The position numbers and the translations under genes are program-made. DNA of 57,049 nt from an uncultured Faecalibacterium sp. (lineage in GTDB: Bacteria > Bacillota > Clostridia > Oscillospirales > Ruminococcaceae), in assembly GCA_904394215.1 (NCBI GenBank), contig CAJFNF010000009.1:1-57049 (forward strand). Direction: 5' to 3'. This document shows positions 18,337 through 30,602 of the stretch, piece by piece (position 1 is the stretch's first letter; each line of letters starts with the position of its first letter). A model generated the notes under the pieces. That model was not told the DNA's origin, did not search any database, and saw only the letters and a list, made by a program, of their open reading frames with translations.

Positions 18337-20001
18337 ATGACCTGGAAAAAGAAGAAGGATGAGCCCGCCGACCAGCAGGCGGTGCCTGCCGCCAAGGCCG
18401 GGTTCAGCCTTGGAAAAGTGAAAAAGTATCTCAAGTGGATCATTCCCCTTGTTGTGGTGGCGGCCCTGGTGACCGCCCTCATTGTGAACCGTGTGAGCGA
18501 GGCCAGCAAGGTGACGGTGGCCCCCGAATACACCCAGGCAGCGGTGAACCGCCGGACCATCTCCCAGACCATGGGCGCCAACGGCACCCTGAACCCCGCC
18601 CACAGCTACACCGTCAAGACCCTGGTGTCGGGCGAGATCCTCTCTTGCAACGTGGAGGAAGGCAAGCAGGTCACCGCCGGCGAGCAGCTGTACCAGATCG
18701 AGAACAGCGACGCTTCGGCCAACGTGGAGCAGGCCCAGATCAACCTGGAGCAGGCCCAGCGCAACTATGACACCATCGCCGACTACCGCTATGTCCGGTC
18801 CCCGGTGGCGGGCACCGTCTACACCCTGAAGGTCAAGGTGGGCGATGAGGTCACCAGCGGCCAGGAAGTGGCCGTGGTCCAGGACGCCAGCCAGATGGTG
18901 CTGCAGCTGACCTTCCCCGCAGCCGACGCCGCCAACTTCAAGGTGGGCCAGGCTGCCCAGATCACCCTGGACGGCACCTTTGAGGTGCTGAACGGCACCG
19001 TCACCGACGTGTCGGGCAGCGACGTCCTCAGCGCCGGCAACGTGCTGGTGCGGAACGTCACCATCATGGCCCCCAACGCCGGCGCCCTGAACACCACCCA
19101 GTCCGCCACCGCCACCATCAACGGCATCAGCTCCACCAACAGCGCCACCTTCAACTACCGGGAGCAGCGGACTCTGACCACCTCCACCGCCGGCACCATC
19201 GCCTCCATCTATGTGGGCGAGGGCGGCCAGGTGGACGCCAACGGCATCGTCCTGGAACTGTCGGGCGACAACCTGGAAGAGACCATCCAGAGCGCCTACG
19301 AGAGCCTGCGCAGCCGTGAGATTTCGATGCGCAACGCCCAGGAGACCCTGGGCAACTACACCATCACCGCCCCCATCAGCGGCACCGTGATCCAGCGCAA
19401 CTACCAGCAGGGCGAGAACGCCGAGAGCGGCAAGGACCTGTGCATCATCTACGACATGAGCTATCTGGAAATGACCATCAACGTGGATGAGCTGGACATC
19501 AACCAGGTGACGGTGGGCCAGGATGTCACCGTCACCGCTGACTCGGTGGACGGCACCTTCAGCGGCGTGGTGACCCGCGTGTCCATGGTGGGCACCACCA
19601 ACAACGGCACCACCACCTATCCCGTCACCGTCCAGGTGGACGACTACGGCGAGCTGCGGCCCGGCATGAACGTCAACGCCCAGATCGTGGTGGAGCAGGC
19701 CACCGACGCCATCGCCGTCCCCAACGCCGCCATCGAGCGGGGGGACTATGTGCTGGTGACCACCGATTCCCCCAGCGCCGCCAATGCTGACACCACCATG
19801 CCTGCCCCCGACGGCTATGTCTATGTGTCGGTGGAGACCGGCGTCAGCGACGACAACTACACCGAGATCACCAGCGGCCTGCAGGAGGGCGACATCATCG
19901 GCTATGTGGTGGGCGGCACCATGAACTACAGCGATTACAGCACCGGCGAGCTGGTGGGCGCCATCACGCCCAGCACCAGCTTGTTCCGCGGAGGGGTGTA
20001 A
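18337..20001 (+). CDS. Membrane-fusion (HlyD/MacA-like) efflux adaptor
   Basis: A 554-residue protein anchored by one helix at about 34-54 (LKWIIPLVVVAALVTALIV), with the rest extracytoplasmic. It contains a lipoyl/barrel-sandwich half (GEILSCNVEEGKQVTAGEQL), a short coiled hairpin (EQAQINLEQAQRNYDTIA), the return half (VRSPVAGTVYTLKVKVGDEV), a beta-barrel, and then a second lipoyl-hairpin series (GTIASIYVGEGGQVDANGIV ... ITAPISGTVIQRNYQQGENAESG). This duplicated layout makes it longer than MacA. It partners the ATPase and permease that follow without a gap. Cargo unknown. Confidence 0.88.
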   Translation: MTWKKKKDEPADQQAVPAAKAGFSLGKVKKYLKWIIPLVVVAALVTALIVNRVSEASKVTVAPEYTQAAVNRRTISQTMGANGTLNPAHSYTVKTLVSGEILSCNVEEGKQVTAGEQLYQIENSDASANVEQAQINLEQAQRNYDTIADYRYVRSPVAGTVYTLKVKVGDEVTSGQEVAVVQDASQMVLQLTFPAADAANFKVGQAAQITLDGTFEVLNGTVTDVSGSDVLSAGNVLVRNVTIMAPNAGALNTTQSATATINGISSTNSATFNYREQRTLTTSTAGTIASIYVGEGGQVDANGIVLELSGDNLEETIQSAYESLRSREISMRNAQETLGNYTITAPISGTVIQRNYQQGENAESGKDLCIIYDMSYLEMTINVDELDINQVTVGQDVTVTADSVDGTFSGVVTRVSMVGTTNNGTTTYPVTVQVDDYGELRPGMNVNAQIVVEQATDAIAVPNAAIERGDYVLVTTDSPSAANADTTMPAPDGYVYVSVETGVSDDNYTEITSGLQEGDIIGYVVGGTMNYSDYSTGELVGAITPSTSLFRGGV

Positions 20002-20809
<808 letters not shown>

Positions 20810-20823
<14 letters not shown>

Positions 20824-22018
20824 TACCTTTGTGCTGGCCCTGAAAAACATCTGGAGCAACAAGATGCGGACCATCCTCACCATGCTGGGCATCATCATCG
20901 GCGTCACCGCCGTCATCGTCATCGTGGGCCTGGGCAACGGCATGACCCAGCAGGTGCGGGAGAGCTTCTCTTCCATGGGCATCAACAGCATGTCGGTGTC
21001 CATCTGGGGCCGCGGGTCCTCCCGCACCGCCACCGTGGACTACATGTACCAGGTGGTGGACGACAACCCCCAGTACCTCAGCGATATTTCCCCCAACGTC
21101 CAGGTCGGCAACCAGACCGTCAAGGAGGGCCGGGACACCTACCGGTATACCGGCGTCTACGGCGTCAATGAGGACTACACCGCCATGGCCAACTACACCA
21201 TCGCCGAGGGCCGCGGCCTGCAGTACATGGACATGAAGGAAAACAAGTACGTCTGCGTCATCGGCGACTACCTGGCCCGGGAGGCCTACAACGGCAACGC
21301 GGTGGGGGAGACCATCAAGGTGGGCGCCTACCAGTTCCGGATCGTGGGCACCCTGAGCCCCAAGACCACCGACCCCGAGCTCCAGGAGGGCGGCGAGGAT
21401 GACCGGGTCTACATTCCCTACACGGTGGCCCTGCGGATCAACCAGAGCACCATGGTGGACAGCTACACCGTCATCATGGCCGACGAAAACTACGCCAGCC
21501 AGGCAAAATCCACCATTGAACAGGCGCTGTACGCAATTTACCAGAATGAAGATTCGTATTATGTATACAGCATGAGCGAGCTGCTGGAGCAGATGAACCA
21601 GACCATCTCGATGGTGGTGATGGTGCTGACTTTGATCGCCGGCATCTCGCTGCTGGTGGGCGGCATCGGCATTATGAACATCATGCTGGTGTCGGTCAGC
21701 GAGCGCACCCGGGAAATCGGCATCCGCAAGGCCCTGGGCGCCCGGGAGACCACCATCCTGTTCCAGTTTGTGGTGGAGGCCGGCACCACTTCGGCCCTGG
21801 GCGGCTTCATCGGCATCGTGCTGGGCTACGGCCTGTCGGCGGCGGCCACCGCCGTGGTGCCCCTGGTGGCGCCGGGACAGTCGGTGGCCATCAGCCCCGG
21901 CACCACCGCCGTGCTGGTTTCCTTCGGTATTTCGGTGGGCATCGGCGTGGTGTTCGGCTTCCTGCCGGCCCGCCGTGCTGCCCGGCTCAACCCCATTGAG
22001 GCGCTGCGCTACGAGTAA
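20810..22018 (+). CDS. ABC transporter permease (MacB/FtsX family)
   Basis: A 402-residue permease with one N-terminal helix (ILTMLGIIIGVTAVIVIVGLGNG), a large extracytoplasmic MacB_PCD domain, and three C-terminal helices of the FtsX domain (MVVMVLTLIAGISLLVGGIGIMNIMLVSVSERTREIGIRKALGA). Start set at the second of two close ATGs, eight bases after AAGGAGG, overlapping the ATPase gene by 14 bases. With the adaptor it forms a tripartite exporter of the kind that moves peptides or antibiotics; the cargo is not predictable. Confidence 0.93.
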
Positions 22019-22055
22019 TGCCTGCCCCCAGAAATGACATTGAGGAGTACAAACC

Positions 22056-24086
22056 ATGAAAAAAAGACTTTTGTCCCTCCTGCTGGCGGTCTGCATCCTG
22101 CTGCCGGTGCTGGCTCTGCCGGCGGCGGCCGTCAACAGCAACACCGCCATCCAGACCGCCCGCACCATGGGCCTGCTGACGGCCCAGACTTCGGAGGAGC
22201 TGAACGCCCAGGTCACCCGGGGCGAGTTCGCCCGGATGCTGACCCTGGTGTCGGCCTACCGGGAGACGGTGAACGAGCAGACCCAGGTGGGCAGCCTGTT
22301 CACCGACGTCAACAGCGACACCGCCTATGCCCCCTACATCCGGATCGCGGTCCAGCAGGCCTGGCTCAACGGCTACACCGACGGGTCCTTCCGCCCCAAT
22401 GACCCCGTGACCCTGGAAGTGGCCTGCAATGCGGCCCTGAAGGTGCTGGGCTACACCACCGAAGACATGACCGGCGCTTTCCCGGCGGCCCAGCTGAACA
22501 AGGCCACCGAACTGGGGCTGCGCAGCGGCCTGAACCGCAGCCAGGGTGAGGCCATGACCCTCACCGACTGCGCCGTGCTGCTGTACAACACCCTCACCGC
22601 CACCAGCAAGAGCGGCTCGGTCTACGGCAACTCCATCGGCCTCACCGTCTCGGATGGCCAGGTGGACACCTCCAGCATCCTGGCCGCCAGCCTGAAGGGC
22701 CCCTTCGTGGCCCAGGCAGGGGATGTGCTGCCCATCACCCCCACCACCGTCTACCGCAACGGCGAGGTGTCGGATTCGGCTGAGCTCCACATCAACGACG
22801 TCTACTACTACAGCGAGAGCCTCAACTCCCTGTGGATTTACACCAACAAGGCCTCGGGCCGGATCACCGCCGTGTCCCCCAACGCCGCCGCCCCCACCTC
22901 TGTGACGGTGGCCGGCGTCACCTACCAGATCGGCAGCACCGATGTGGCCTATCGCATCTCCACCCTGTCGGGCGGCGGCGTGGGCCAGGTGGTGACCCTG
23001 CTGCTGGGGATGGAAGACGTAGCCGTGGGCATCCTCACCGGCGAGGAGGTGGACCAAAGCTACTACGGCGTAGTGCAGTCCTCCAACCGGTCCCTGGTGG
23101 TGGACAACGGTGCTGACATCATGCAGACGGTGAAGGTGCTGTGCACCGACGGCACCGTCCGCAGCGTCCAGGTGGACAAGAACCTGAACTATCCCACCGG
23201 CTGGCTGGTGTCCATCACCACCGGCACCGACGGCGAGACCCTGAGCTCCATCTCCAAAAAGCAGGTCAGCGGCCTGTTCAGCGCCGCCAACCACACCCTG
23301 GGGGAGTACAAACTGGCCAACGACGTGGAAATCCTGGACACCACCCCCGAGGGCAGCGGCAAGACCATCCGGCTGGAACGGCTGGACGGGGTCACCCTGT
23401 CGGGCAGTGACGTCCGGTACTACGCCCTCAACGACCAGGGGGAAATCTCCCGGCTGGTGCTGGACGATGTCACCGGCGACGTGTGGAACTACGGCTGCCT
23501 GACGGCCTGGTCCACCAACAAGTACAACTCTGCCACCAGCAGCCTCACCAGCATCCAGCCCAGCGATGTGCTGATGAAGATGGTGTCGGGCCTGCTGACC
23601 GGCTCCCTGCTGAATGACATCTGGAACGAGGTGACCGGCCGCACCGGCCACTGGACCAGCCTGGCCCTGGGCCTGCTGGCCGACAACACCAGCGGCCTGC
23701 TGAGCAATGTGCTGGGTACCATCGCCGGCGGCGCCAACTACACCTTTATGAACGGCACCGGCGCCGCCACCGTCACCACCGATGTGCTGTACCCGGTGCT
23801 CACCGGCGGCATCGGCGTCCGGTATGAGGCCAACGGCGCCGTCCGGGGGATGACCCAGCTGCAGCCTGTGCTGGTCAACAGCCTGGGAGCTGCCAAGGTC
23901 ACCACCGCCACCGGCGAGACCTACCAGACCGCCGATGACATGCAGGTCTATCTGTGGCACATGGGCGTCTATTATCCCACCCTGCTGCCCACCATCAATT
24001 CGGATGATTACTTCCTGATCGGCTGGGTGGATTCCTGCACCGCAGGCCATCAGGTCCGGGTGCTCACCGCCCTCAAGAAGGATTGA
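22056..24086 (+). CDS. S-layer homology (SLH) domain cell-surface protein
   Basis: A 676-residue secreted protein: signal peptide MKKRLLSLLLAVCILLPVLALPAAA, then three SLH-like repeats in the first 210 residues (ending in motifs such as TRGEFARML, YAPYIRIAVQQAWLNGYTDGSFRPNDPVT and GEAMTLTDCAVLLYN) that would bind cell-wall polymer. The remaining 460 residues are Thr/Ser/Gly-rich beta-strand sequence with no domain I recognise. It lies 37 bases after the exporter permease and overlaps comF by a base, so it may be co-transcribed with the exporter. Confidence 0.85.
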   Translation: MKKRLLSLLLAVCILLPVLALPAAAVNSNTAIQTARTMGLLTAQTSEELNAQVTRGEFARMLTLVSAYRETVNEQTQVGSLFTDVNSDTAYAPYIRIAVQQAWLNGYTDGSFRPNDPVTLEVACNAALKVLGYTTEDMTGAFPAAQLNKATELGLRSGLNRSQGEAMTLTDCAVLLYNTLTATSKSGSVYGNSIGLTVSDGQVDTSSILAASLKGPFVAQAGDVLPITPTTVYRNGEVSDSAELHINDVYYYSESLNSLWIYTNKASGRITAVSPNAAAPTSVTVAGVTYQIGSTDVAYRISTLSGGGVGQVVTLLLGMEDVAVGILTGEEVDQSYYGVVQSSNRSLVVDNGADIMQTVKVLCTDGTVRSVQVDKNLNYPTGWLVSITTGTDGETLSSISKKQVSGLFSAANHTLGEYKLANDVEILDTTPEGSGKTIRLERLDGVTLSGSDVRYYALNDQGEISRLVLDDVTGDVWNYGCLTAWSTNKYNSATSSLTSIQPSDVLMKMVSGLLTGSLLNDIWNEVTGRTGHWTSLALGLLADNTSGLLSNVLGTIAGGANYTFMNGTGAATVTTDVLYPVLTGGIGVRYEANGAVRGMTQLQPVLVNSLGAAKVTTATGETYQTADDMQVYLWHMGVYYPTLLPTINSDDYFLIGWVDSCTAGHQVRVLTALKKD

Positions 24087-24910
24087 TGTGGGAGACGGGC
24101 CTGGGCCGGTACGACGGGTTTTCCATCCGGTTCCGGCAGCTGTGCCAGCTGATGTTCCCCCGGCGGTGCCCCTTCTGCGGCAGGGTGCTGGGGTTTGAGC
24201 CCCGGTGCCCCGACTGTGAGCGGCAGCTGGCCCTGGTGGCCCGGCCCAAAACCACCGCTGCGGCCCGCCGCCCTGAGGGGATGGAGGGAGCCCCCATCCT
24301 GTGGGCAGCGGCCCCCTATTGGCATGAGGGGGTGCTGCGGCAGGGGATCCTGCGGGCCAAATACCAGGGCCAGCCCTGGACGGCAGTCCAGCTGGGATGC
24401 CTGCTGGCCCGCGCCCTGTTCGGGGCTGAGATCCAGGTAAAGGCCGGGGTGGAAGTGCCCCGGCCTCCTTTGTCCCCGCTCACCGACTGCGACCTGGTGG
24501 TGCCGGTGCCCTACTCGGGGCGGGAGCGGCCCTACAACGTGCCCTCCCTGATGGCCCTGCCCCTGGCCCGGGCCCTGGGGATCCCCGCCGACCTGCAGGC
24601 CATGCAGCGGATCACGGTGGGGGACTCCCAGGCCACCCTGGGCCGCCGGGAGCGGCTGCTCCACGTGCGGGGGAACTTCCGGGCCGACGCCGGGCGGGTG
24701 TCGGGGCAGCGGGTGCTGCTGATCGACGACGTGGTTACCACCGGCTCCACCGCCGCGGCCTGTGCCCAGGCCCTGGCGGATGCAGGGGCCGAGTCGGTGG
24801 CCTTTGCTGCGCTGGCGGCGCCCCGCAGCAACACCGCACTGCCAGCGGTGCCCGGGCTGCCCTTCGGGGCCGGGGAAGAGCCGGAGGAGGACGGGGAACT
24901 GGATTTTTGA
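24086..24910 (+). CDS. ComF-family phosphoribosyltransferase-like protein
   Basis: A 274-residue cytoplasmic protein with a zinc ribbon near the N-terminus (RRCPFCGRVLG ... RCPDCERQL) and a C-terminal PRPP-binding loop RVLLIDDVVTTGSTAAACAQ. ComF proteins take part in DNA uptake and transformation, though many genomes carry them without proven competence. The ATG overlaps the stop of the SLH gene (TGATG). The region after the PRTase motif ends in an acidic tail. No terminator is evident before the tRNA promoter. Confidence 0.88.
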   Translation: MWETGLGRYDGFSIRFRQLCQLMFPRRCPFCGRVLGFEPRCPDCERQLALVARPKTTAAARRPEGMEGAPILWAAAPYWHEGVLRQGILRAKYQGQPWTAVQLGCLLARALFGAEIQVKAGVEVPRPPLSPLTDCDLVVPVPYSGRERPYNVPSLMALPLARALGIPADLQAMQRITVGDSQATLGRRERLLHVRGNFRADAGRVSGQRVLLIDDVVTTGSTAAACAQALADAGAESVAFAALAAPRSNTALPAVPGLPFGAGEEPEEDGELDF

Positions 24911-24936
24911 CCCCGTCGGAAAATGCGAAAAAACCC

Positions 24937-24965
24937 TTGACAAAGCCGGTTGAATCCGGTATAAT
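24937..24965 (+). promoter_or_regulatory. tRNA-Pro(GGG) promoter
   Basis: Perfect consensus: TTGACA, 17 bases, TATAAT, about 35 bases before the tRNA. Confidence 0.9.
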
Positions 24966-24999
24966 AATGAAGCTGCGAGCGACAAGCCCGCAGCGATAT

Positions 25000-25077
25000 C
25001 CGGGTGTAGCGCAGTTTTGGTAGCGCGCTTGAATGGGGTTCAAGAGGCCGTGAGTTCGATTCTCGCCACTCGGACCA
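25000..25077 (+). tRNA. tRNA-Pro (anticodon GGG)
   Basis: Folds into a full cloverleaf: acceptor CCGGGTG/CACTCGG (one G-U), D arm GCGC/GCGC, anticodon stem CTTGA/TCAAG with loop ATGGGGT giving anticodon GGG, T arm GTGAG/CTCGC with TTCGATT, and an encoded CCA end. Reads CCC and CCU proline codons. Confidence 0.96.
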
Positions 25078-25079
25078 GA

Positions 25080-25126
25080 CCGCCGGTTCCAGGTCGTTGG
25101 ACTTGGGAACCGGCGGTTTTTGTTTT
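25080..25126 (+). terminator. tRNA-Pro terminator
   Basis: CCGCCGGTTCC pairs with GGAACCGGCGG, followed by TTTTTGTTTTG. A second hairpin, AGGCAGGC with GCCTGCCT then TTTTTT, follows at about 25138-25182. Confidence 0.9.
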
Positions 25127-25199
25127 GTGATTTGAAGAGGCAGGCTCCTTTCGGGAAACCGGAGGGGGCCTGCCTTTTTTGGCCCGGGCAGAGGACAAA

Positions 25200-25242
25200 A
25201 GCACATCCCCTGCCGCCGGAGCAGCAGGGGATGTGCTTTGTA
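25200..25242. terminator. Bidirectional terminator
   Basis: A 14-bp perfect stem, AGCACATCCCCTGC with GCAGGGGATGTGCT, ending convergent transcripts from the tRNA side and from the PTS operon side. Confidence 0.8.
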
Positions 25243-25251
25243 TGAGGAATG

Positions 25252-25698
25252 TCAGGAGGATGACGCTGGGCGGGAGCCGCCGGCCTGTTCCTTGTACCAG
25301 GCCTGGTAGGGGACCACCTGCGGGTACTGCTTTTTCAGGGTCCGTTTCACCCTGCGCAGGGTATCTGTGTAGGGGTTCAGCAGCCCGGTGAGGTAGACAA
25401 CGCCCATGGCGATCACCAGAACACTGGCCAGCAGCATCAGCCCCTTGTTCCGGCTCTGCATCACCGCCAGGAACAGCACCATGGCGCCGATGACCATCCC
25501 TTCGGCCATCCGGTTGCCTTTCTGGACCTCTTCCTTGGGCAGGGCCCGCAGGTCTTCCAGATACATCAGCCAGGCCATCTGCTCTTCGCTGATGTGCTGC
25601 TCCTTCTGGTAGCGCTCGATCAGCCGCCGGGTCTCGGGGCTGCCCTTTTGATAGGTGGTGCTTTTGCGGTAATTGGTTGGGGTTTCCAGCCGTTCCAT
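25252..25698 (-). CDS. Small membrane protein of unknown function
   Basis: A 148-residue protein that I do not recognise. The first 65 residues are hydrophilic and helical (SPETRRLIERYQKEQHISEEQMAW); two adjacent transmembrane segments follow (MVIGAMVLFLAVMQ and GLMLLASVLVIAMGVVYLTGLL); the tail is basic (RRVKRTLKKQYPQ). The N-terminal part could be cytoplasmic. It lies 24 bases after the EamA transporter and is the last gene of the PTS operon before a strong terminator. Confidence 0.7.
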   Translation of the reverse strand: MERLETPTNYRKSTTYQKGSPETRRLIERYQKEQHISEEQMAWLMYLEDLRALPKEEVQKGNRMAEGMVIGAMVLFLAVMQSRNKGLMLLASVLVIAMGVVYLTGLLNPYTDTLRRVKRTLKKQYPQVVPYQAWYKEQAGGSRPASSS

Positions 25699-25722
25699 GG
25701 ACGGACGCCTCCCTTTCGCTTT

Positions 25723-28090
<2,368 letters not shown>

Positions 28091-28109
28091 TTATACAGTT
28101 GTGTAAAAG

Positions 28110-28511
28110 TCAGCCTTCGCCGTTCACTTTCTTTTCCAGGGCGTCCAGGCGCTCCTGGTAGGCGGCGGCCAGCTTCAGCATGCTCTTGGTCATGTTGATC
28201 TCGACCTGGATGGTCATCAGGGTATCCTGGGCATGGGCAAACAGGACGTAGTAGCCCATCTTCTCGTCGCCGCCCCGGATGTCACCCTGGATCATGTCGG
28301 TCTGGATGTTGTGGGCGGCGGCCTGGACCTTGTCGGCTTCTTTCAGCAGGGCTTTGGCCTGCTCAAAATCGCCTTTGGCGATGCAGTCCATGGCTTTGCT
28401 GGCATGGACCCGGGCGTCGCCGGAGTTCATGATGATCTCCATGGCCTTGTTCATCACATATTCGTCTTTTTCTTCCTGGCTCATGCCAGACATGGGGCTG
28501 GTTTCTTCCAT
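28110..28511 (-). CDS. PTS lactose/cellobiose-family IIA component
   Basis: A 133-residue helical protein that passes phosphate from HPr to IIB. The phospho-accepting histidine lies in YVLFAHAQDTLMT, and the body matches the Lac-family IIA three-helix bundle (VMNKAMEIIMNSGDARVHASKAMDCIAKGDFEQA). It sits between the IIC and GH1 genes. The order IIB-IIC-IIA-GH1 is typical for beta-glucoside uptake. Confidence 0.93.
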   Translation of the reverse strand: MEETSPMSGMSQEEKDEYVMNKAMEIIMNSGDARVHASKAMDCIAKGDFEQAKALLKEADKVQAAAHNIQTDMIQGDIRGGDEKMGYYVLFAHAQDTLMTIQVEINMTKSMLKLAAAYQERLDALEKKVNGEG

Positions 28512-28615
28512 GATAAGGACCTCTCTACCACTCTATGGTTTTATGTTTTTAGAAAGCGCCGGGATGGAAGCCCACCCCGGCGCGGGTTGCGCCGGGACAG
28601 GTCCGGCGGATTCAA

Positions 28616-29884
28616 TTAGGCTTTCTTCAGGGCAGCCTGTTCATCGCGGACCTTCTGGGCATCGTATGCCTTGAAGAAGGGGAACCAGATCAGGCCGGAA
28701 ACGAAGAAGGTGGCAACAGCGAACAGGACACCTATGACGGAACCCTGGGTGGAAATGAAGGTGCTGATGGGATAGGGGCAGTACCACAGCTCAAACTGGA
28801 TGCGGGGGATGGGGGCCAGGGGGATGACCTTGGTGAACAGCCAGGTGAACAGGGACAGGACGATACCCTGCAGCCACATGGGGATCATCAGCAGGGGGTT
28901 CCAGGCGATGGCGCCGAAGACCACAGGCTCGTTGATGTTCAGGATGCCGGGGATCAGGCAGGCGCGGCCCAGGGCCTTCAGCTCACGGGACTTGGCGGCA
29001 AAGCACATCAGCAGCACCAGGGACAAGGTGGCGCCCACGCCGCCGATCCACAGGTAGCAGGTATAGATGAAGGTCTCGGTGAAGATGCTCAGGTTGGCCA
29101 CGGTGGCGGTGCCGGCGGCCACCAGGCTCAGGTTGGTGGCGATGCCGGCCAGCTTGACCGGCTCGGTAACAGGGGTCAGAACCCATGTAGAGATGCCCAT
29201 CGAATAGATGAAGCAGTACAGGAACAGAATAATGGTCATGCCGTACCAGGTGTTGGCGAAGCTCTGCAGCGGGCTCAGGGCGGCGACCACGGTGTTGTAG
29301 ATGTCGAAGTGCAGGATGTCCACTGCGATCCAGCCCAGGCAGATGGTCAGGCAGATGGGCAGCAGGGCGTCGAACCACTGGCGGACAAAGTCGGGGATGG
29401 CGGAATCCTCTTTGAAGAACGAGAACTTGGCGAAGGCGCCAAAGATCAGGCCTGCCACGATGCCGGCCAGGATGGCGACGAACATGCCGCCGGCGCCGTA
29501 GGCGTCATGGCCCTGGCCGAAGGTGCCGGCCTGGTTGTCGGCGATGATTTCGGGCTCCACGCAGATCATGAACAGCATCAGGCCGGTGATGCCGGCGATG
29601 ATGCGCTGCTTGCGGAAGCGCTTCTTTTCACAGTAGTTGAAGGGGATCAGGAAAGCCACCATCAGCGAAATCTTGCTCATGGTCCAGCCGAAGGGGGTCC
29701 AGAAGCTGGGCAGGCTGGGGAAGTAGTCGTTCAGGATGGCCAGGCAGCAGAAGATGGAGCCGGCCAGGATGAAGGGCAGGATCTGCAGCAGCGAATCCTT
29801 GATGACCACGATCCAGATCAGGTTGGTGATTTTTTGAAGCCTGGGCGCGAAGGATTCTTCGAGCCACTTCATGAATTTGTTCAT
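28616..29884 (-). CDS. PTS cellobiose-type IIC component
   Basis: A 422-residue permease with about ten helices. Family features include the N-terminal FMKWLEESFAPRLQKITN, the GIVAGLIFGAFAKFSF helix, IGGVGATLSLVLLM and LGRACLIPGILNINEPVVFGAIAWNPLLMIP, which holds the conserved NEP substrate region. It transports and phosphorylates a disaccharide, most likely cellobiose or another beta-glucoside. AGGAGG precedes the ATG. The gap of 104 bases to IIA contains a G/C-rich hairpin region but no gene. Confidence 0.94.
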   Translation of the reverse strand: MNKFMKWLEESFAPRLQKITNLIWIVVIKDSLLQILPFILAGSIFCCLAILNDYFPSLPSFWTPFGWTMSKISLMVAFLIPFNYCEKKRFRKQRIIAGITGLMLFMICVEPEIIADNQAGTFGQGHDAYGAGGMFVAILAGIVAGLIFGAFAKFSFFKEDSAIPDFVRQWFDALLPICLTICLGWIAVDILHFDIYNTVVAALSPLQSFANTWYGMTIILFLYCFIYSMGISTWVLTPVTEPVKLAGIATNLSLVAAGTATVANLSIFTETFIYTCYLWIGGVGATLSLVLLMCFAAKSRELKALGRACLIPGILNINEPVVFGAIAWNPLLMIPMWLQGIVLSLFTWLFTKVIPLAPIPRIQFELWYCPYPISTFISTQGSVIGVLFAVATFFVSGLIWFPFFKAYDAQKVRDEQAALKKA

Positions 29885-29930
29885 AAATGATGTCCTCCTT
29901 GCAAGAATTTATTTGGGTCGGAGCGTCCGC

Positions 29931-30245
29931 TTACTCTCCGAACAGGGCCAGAATTTCATCCAGGCACTTGTTGCCGTCCAGGTTGGCGTAGGCCTCGGGG
30001 CTGATGACCGCCACCTTAACGTCGTAGCCGTCGCAGATCTCTTCCATATCGCCCTTCAGGGAGGCCAGGTGGGGGCCGATCATCAGGCAGTCGATCTCGT
30101 CCACGTAGTCCTCCACGGTGGCCTCGCTGCGGGCATTAACGCTGATGTCGATGCCGCGGGCCTTGGCGGCCTTTCTCACATTGGCGGCCATAAAGCCGGA
30201 AGATGCGCCGGAACCACAGACCAACAGAACATTGTGCTTTTTCAT
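29931..30245 (-). CDS. PTS cellobiose-type IIB component
   Basis: A 104-residue phosphotransfer protein with the active Cys in the P-loop VLLVCGSGASSGFMA, then an alpha/beta fold ending KCLDEILALFGE. It takes phosphate from IIA and gives it to the sugar at IIC. Start chosen at MKKHN, eight bases after GAGGA, instead of an ATG five codons upstream that overlaps the ribosome binding site. First gene of the six-gene operon. Confidence 0.93.
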   Translation of the reverse strand: MKKHNVLLVCGSGASSGFMAANVRKAAKARGIDISVNARSEATVEDYVDEIDCLMIGPHLASLKGDMEEICDGYDVKVAVISPEAYANLDGNKCLDEILALFGE

Positions 30246-30304
30246 AGATGCATTCCTCATTTCTTATGTGTTTCGCGTTCTACTGCAACGCCTTTTGTGA
30301 TGTC

Positions 30305-30333
30305 AGAATACTGCATTTTTTTCCCGGATTCAA
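30305..30333 (-). promoter_or_regulatory. PTS operon promoter
   Basis: TTGAAT, 17 bases and TATTCT on the minus strand. An ATGCAAAGTATGCA near-palindrome lies just upstream (about 30342-30355) and may bind the divergent regulator. The rest of the 30246-30602 interval is AT-rich regulatory DNA. Confidence 0.65.
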
Positions 30334-30505
30334 ACCAACTTTTGCATACTTTGCATGAAAACAGGCGAGATGGGAAAAAGCGGGAGCTCCCTTTTGTACA
30401 ATCCGGCAAATTGCAGAGGGGGTGTGCAGGTGGAGGTAGAAAAATCTAGACATTTTGGCTGATTTGACAAAGAGTTTTTGCAGACCTCCTGTGAAAATGG
30501 CGATC

Positions 30506-30535
30506 TTTACAATCTGTAGAAAGATACATTATAAT
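30506..30535 (+). promoter_or_regulatory. Promoter of the PRD regulator
   Basis: TTTACA, an 18-base spacer and TATAAT, about 68 bases before the ATG. Confidence 0.7.
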
Positions 30536-30602
30536 GTGAAGGCGGGCAGCAGGCAGGCTGCCGCCGGAATGGAACAGGAAAAGAAAGCAAGAGGATTAGG
30601 AA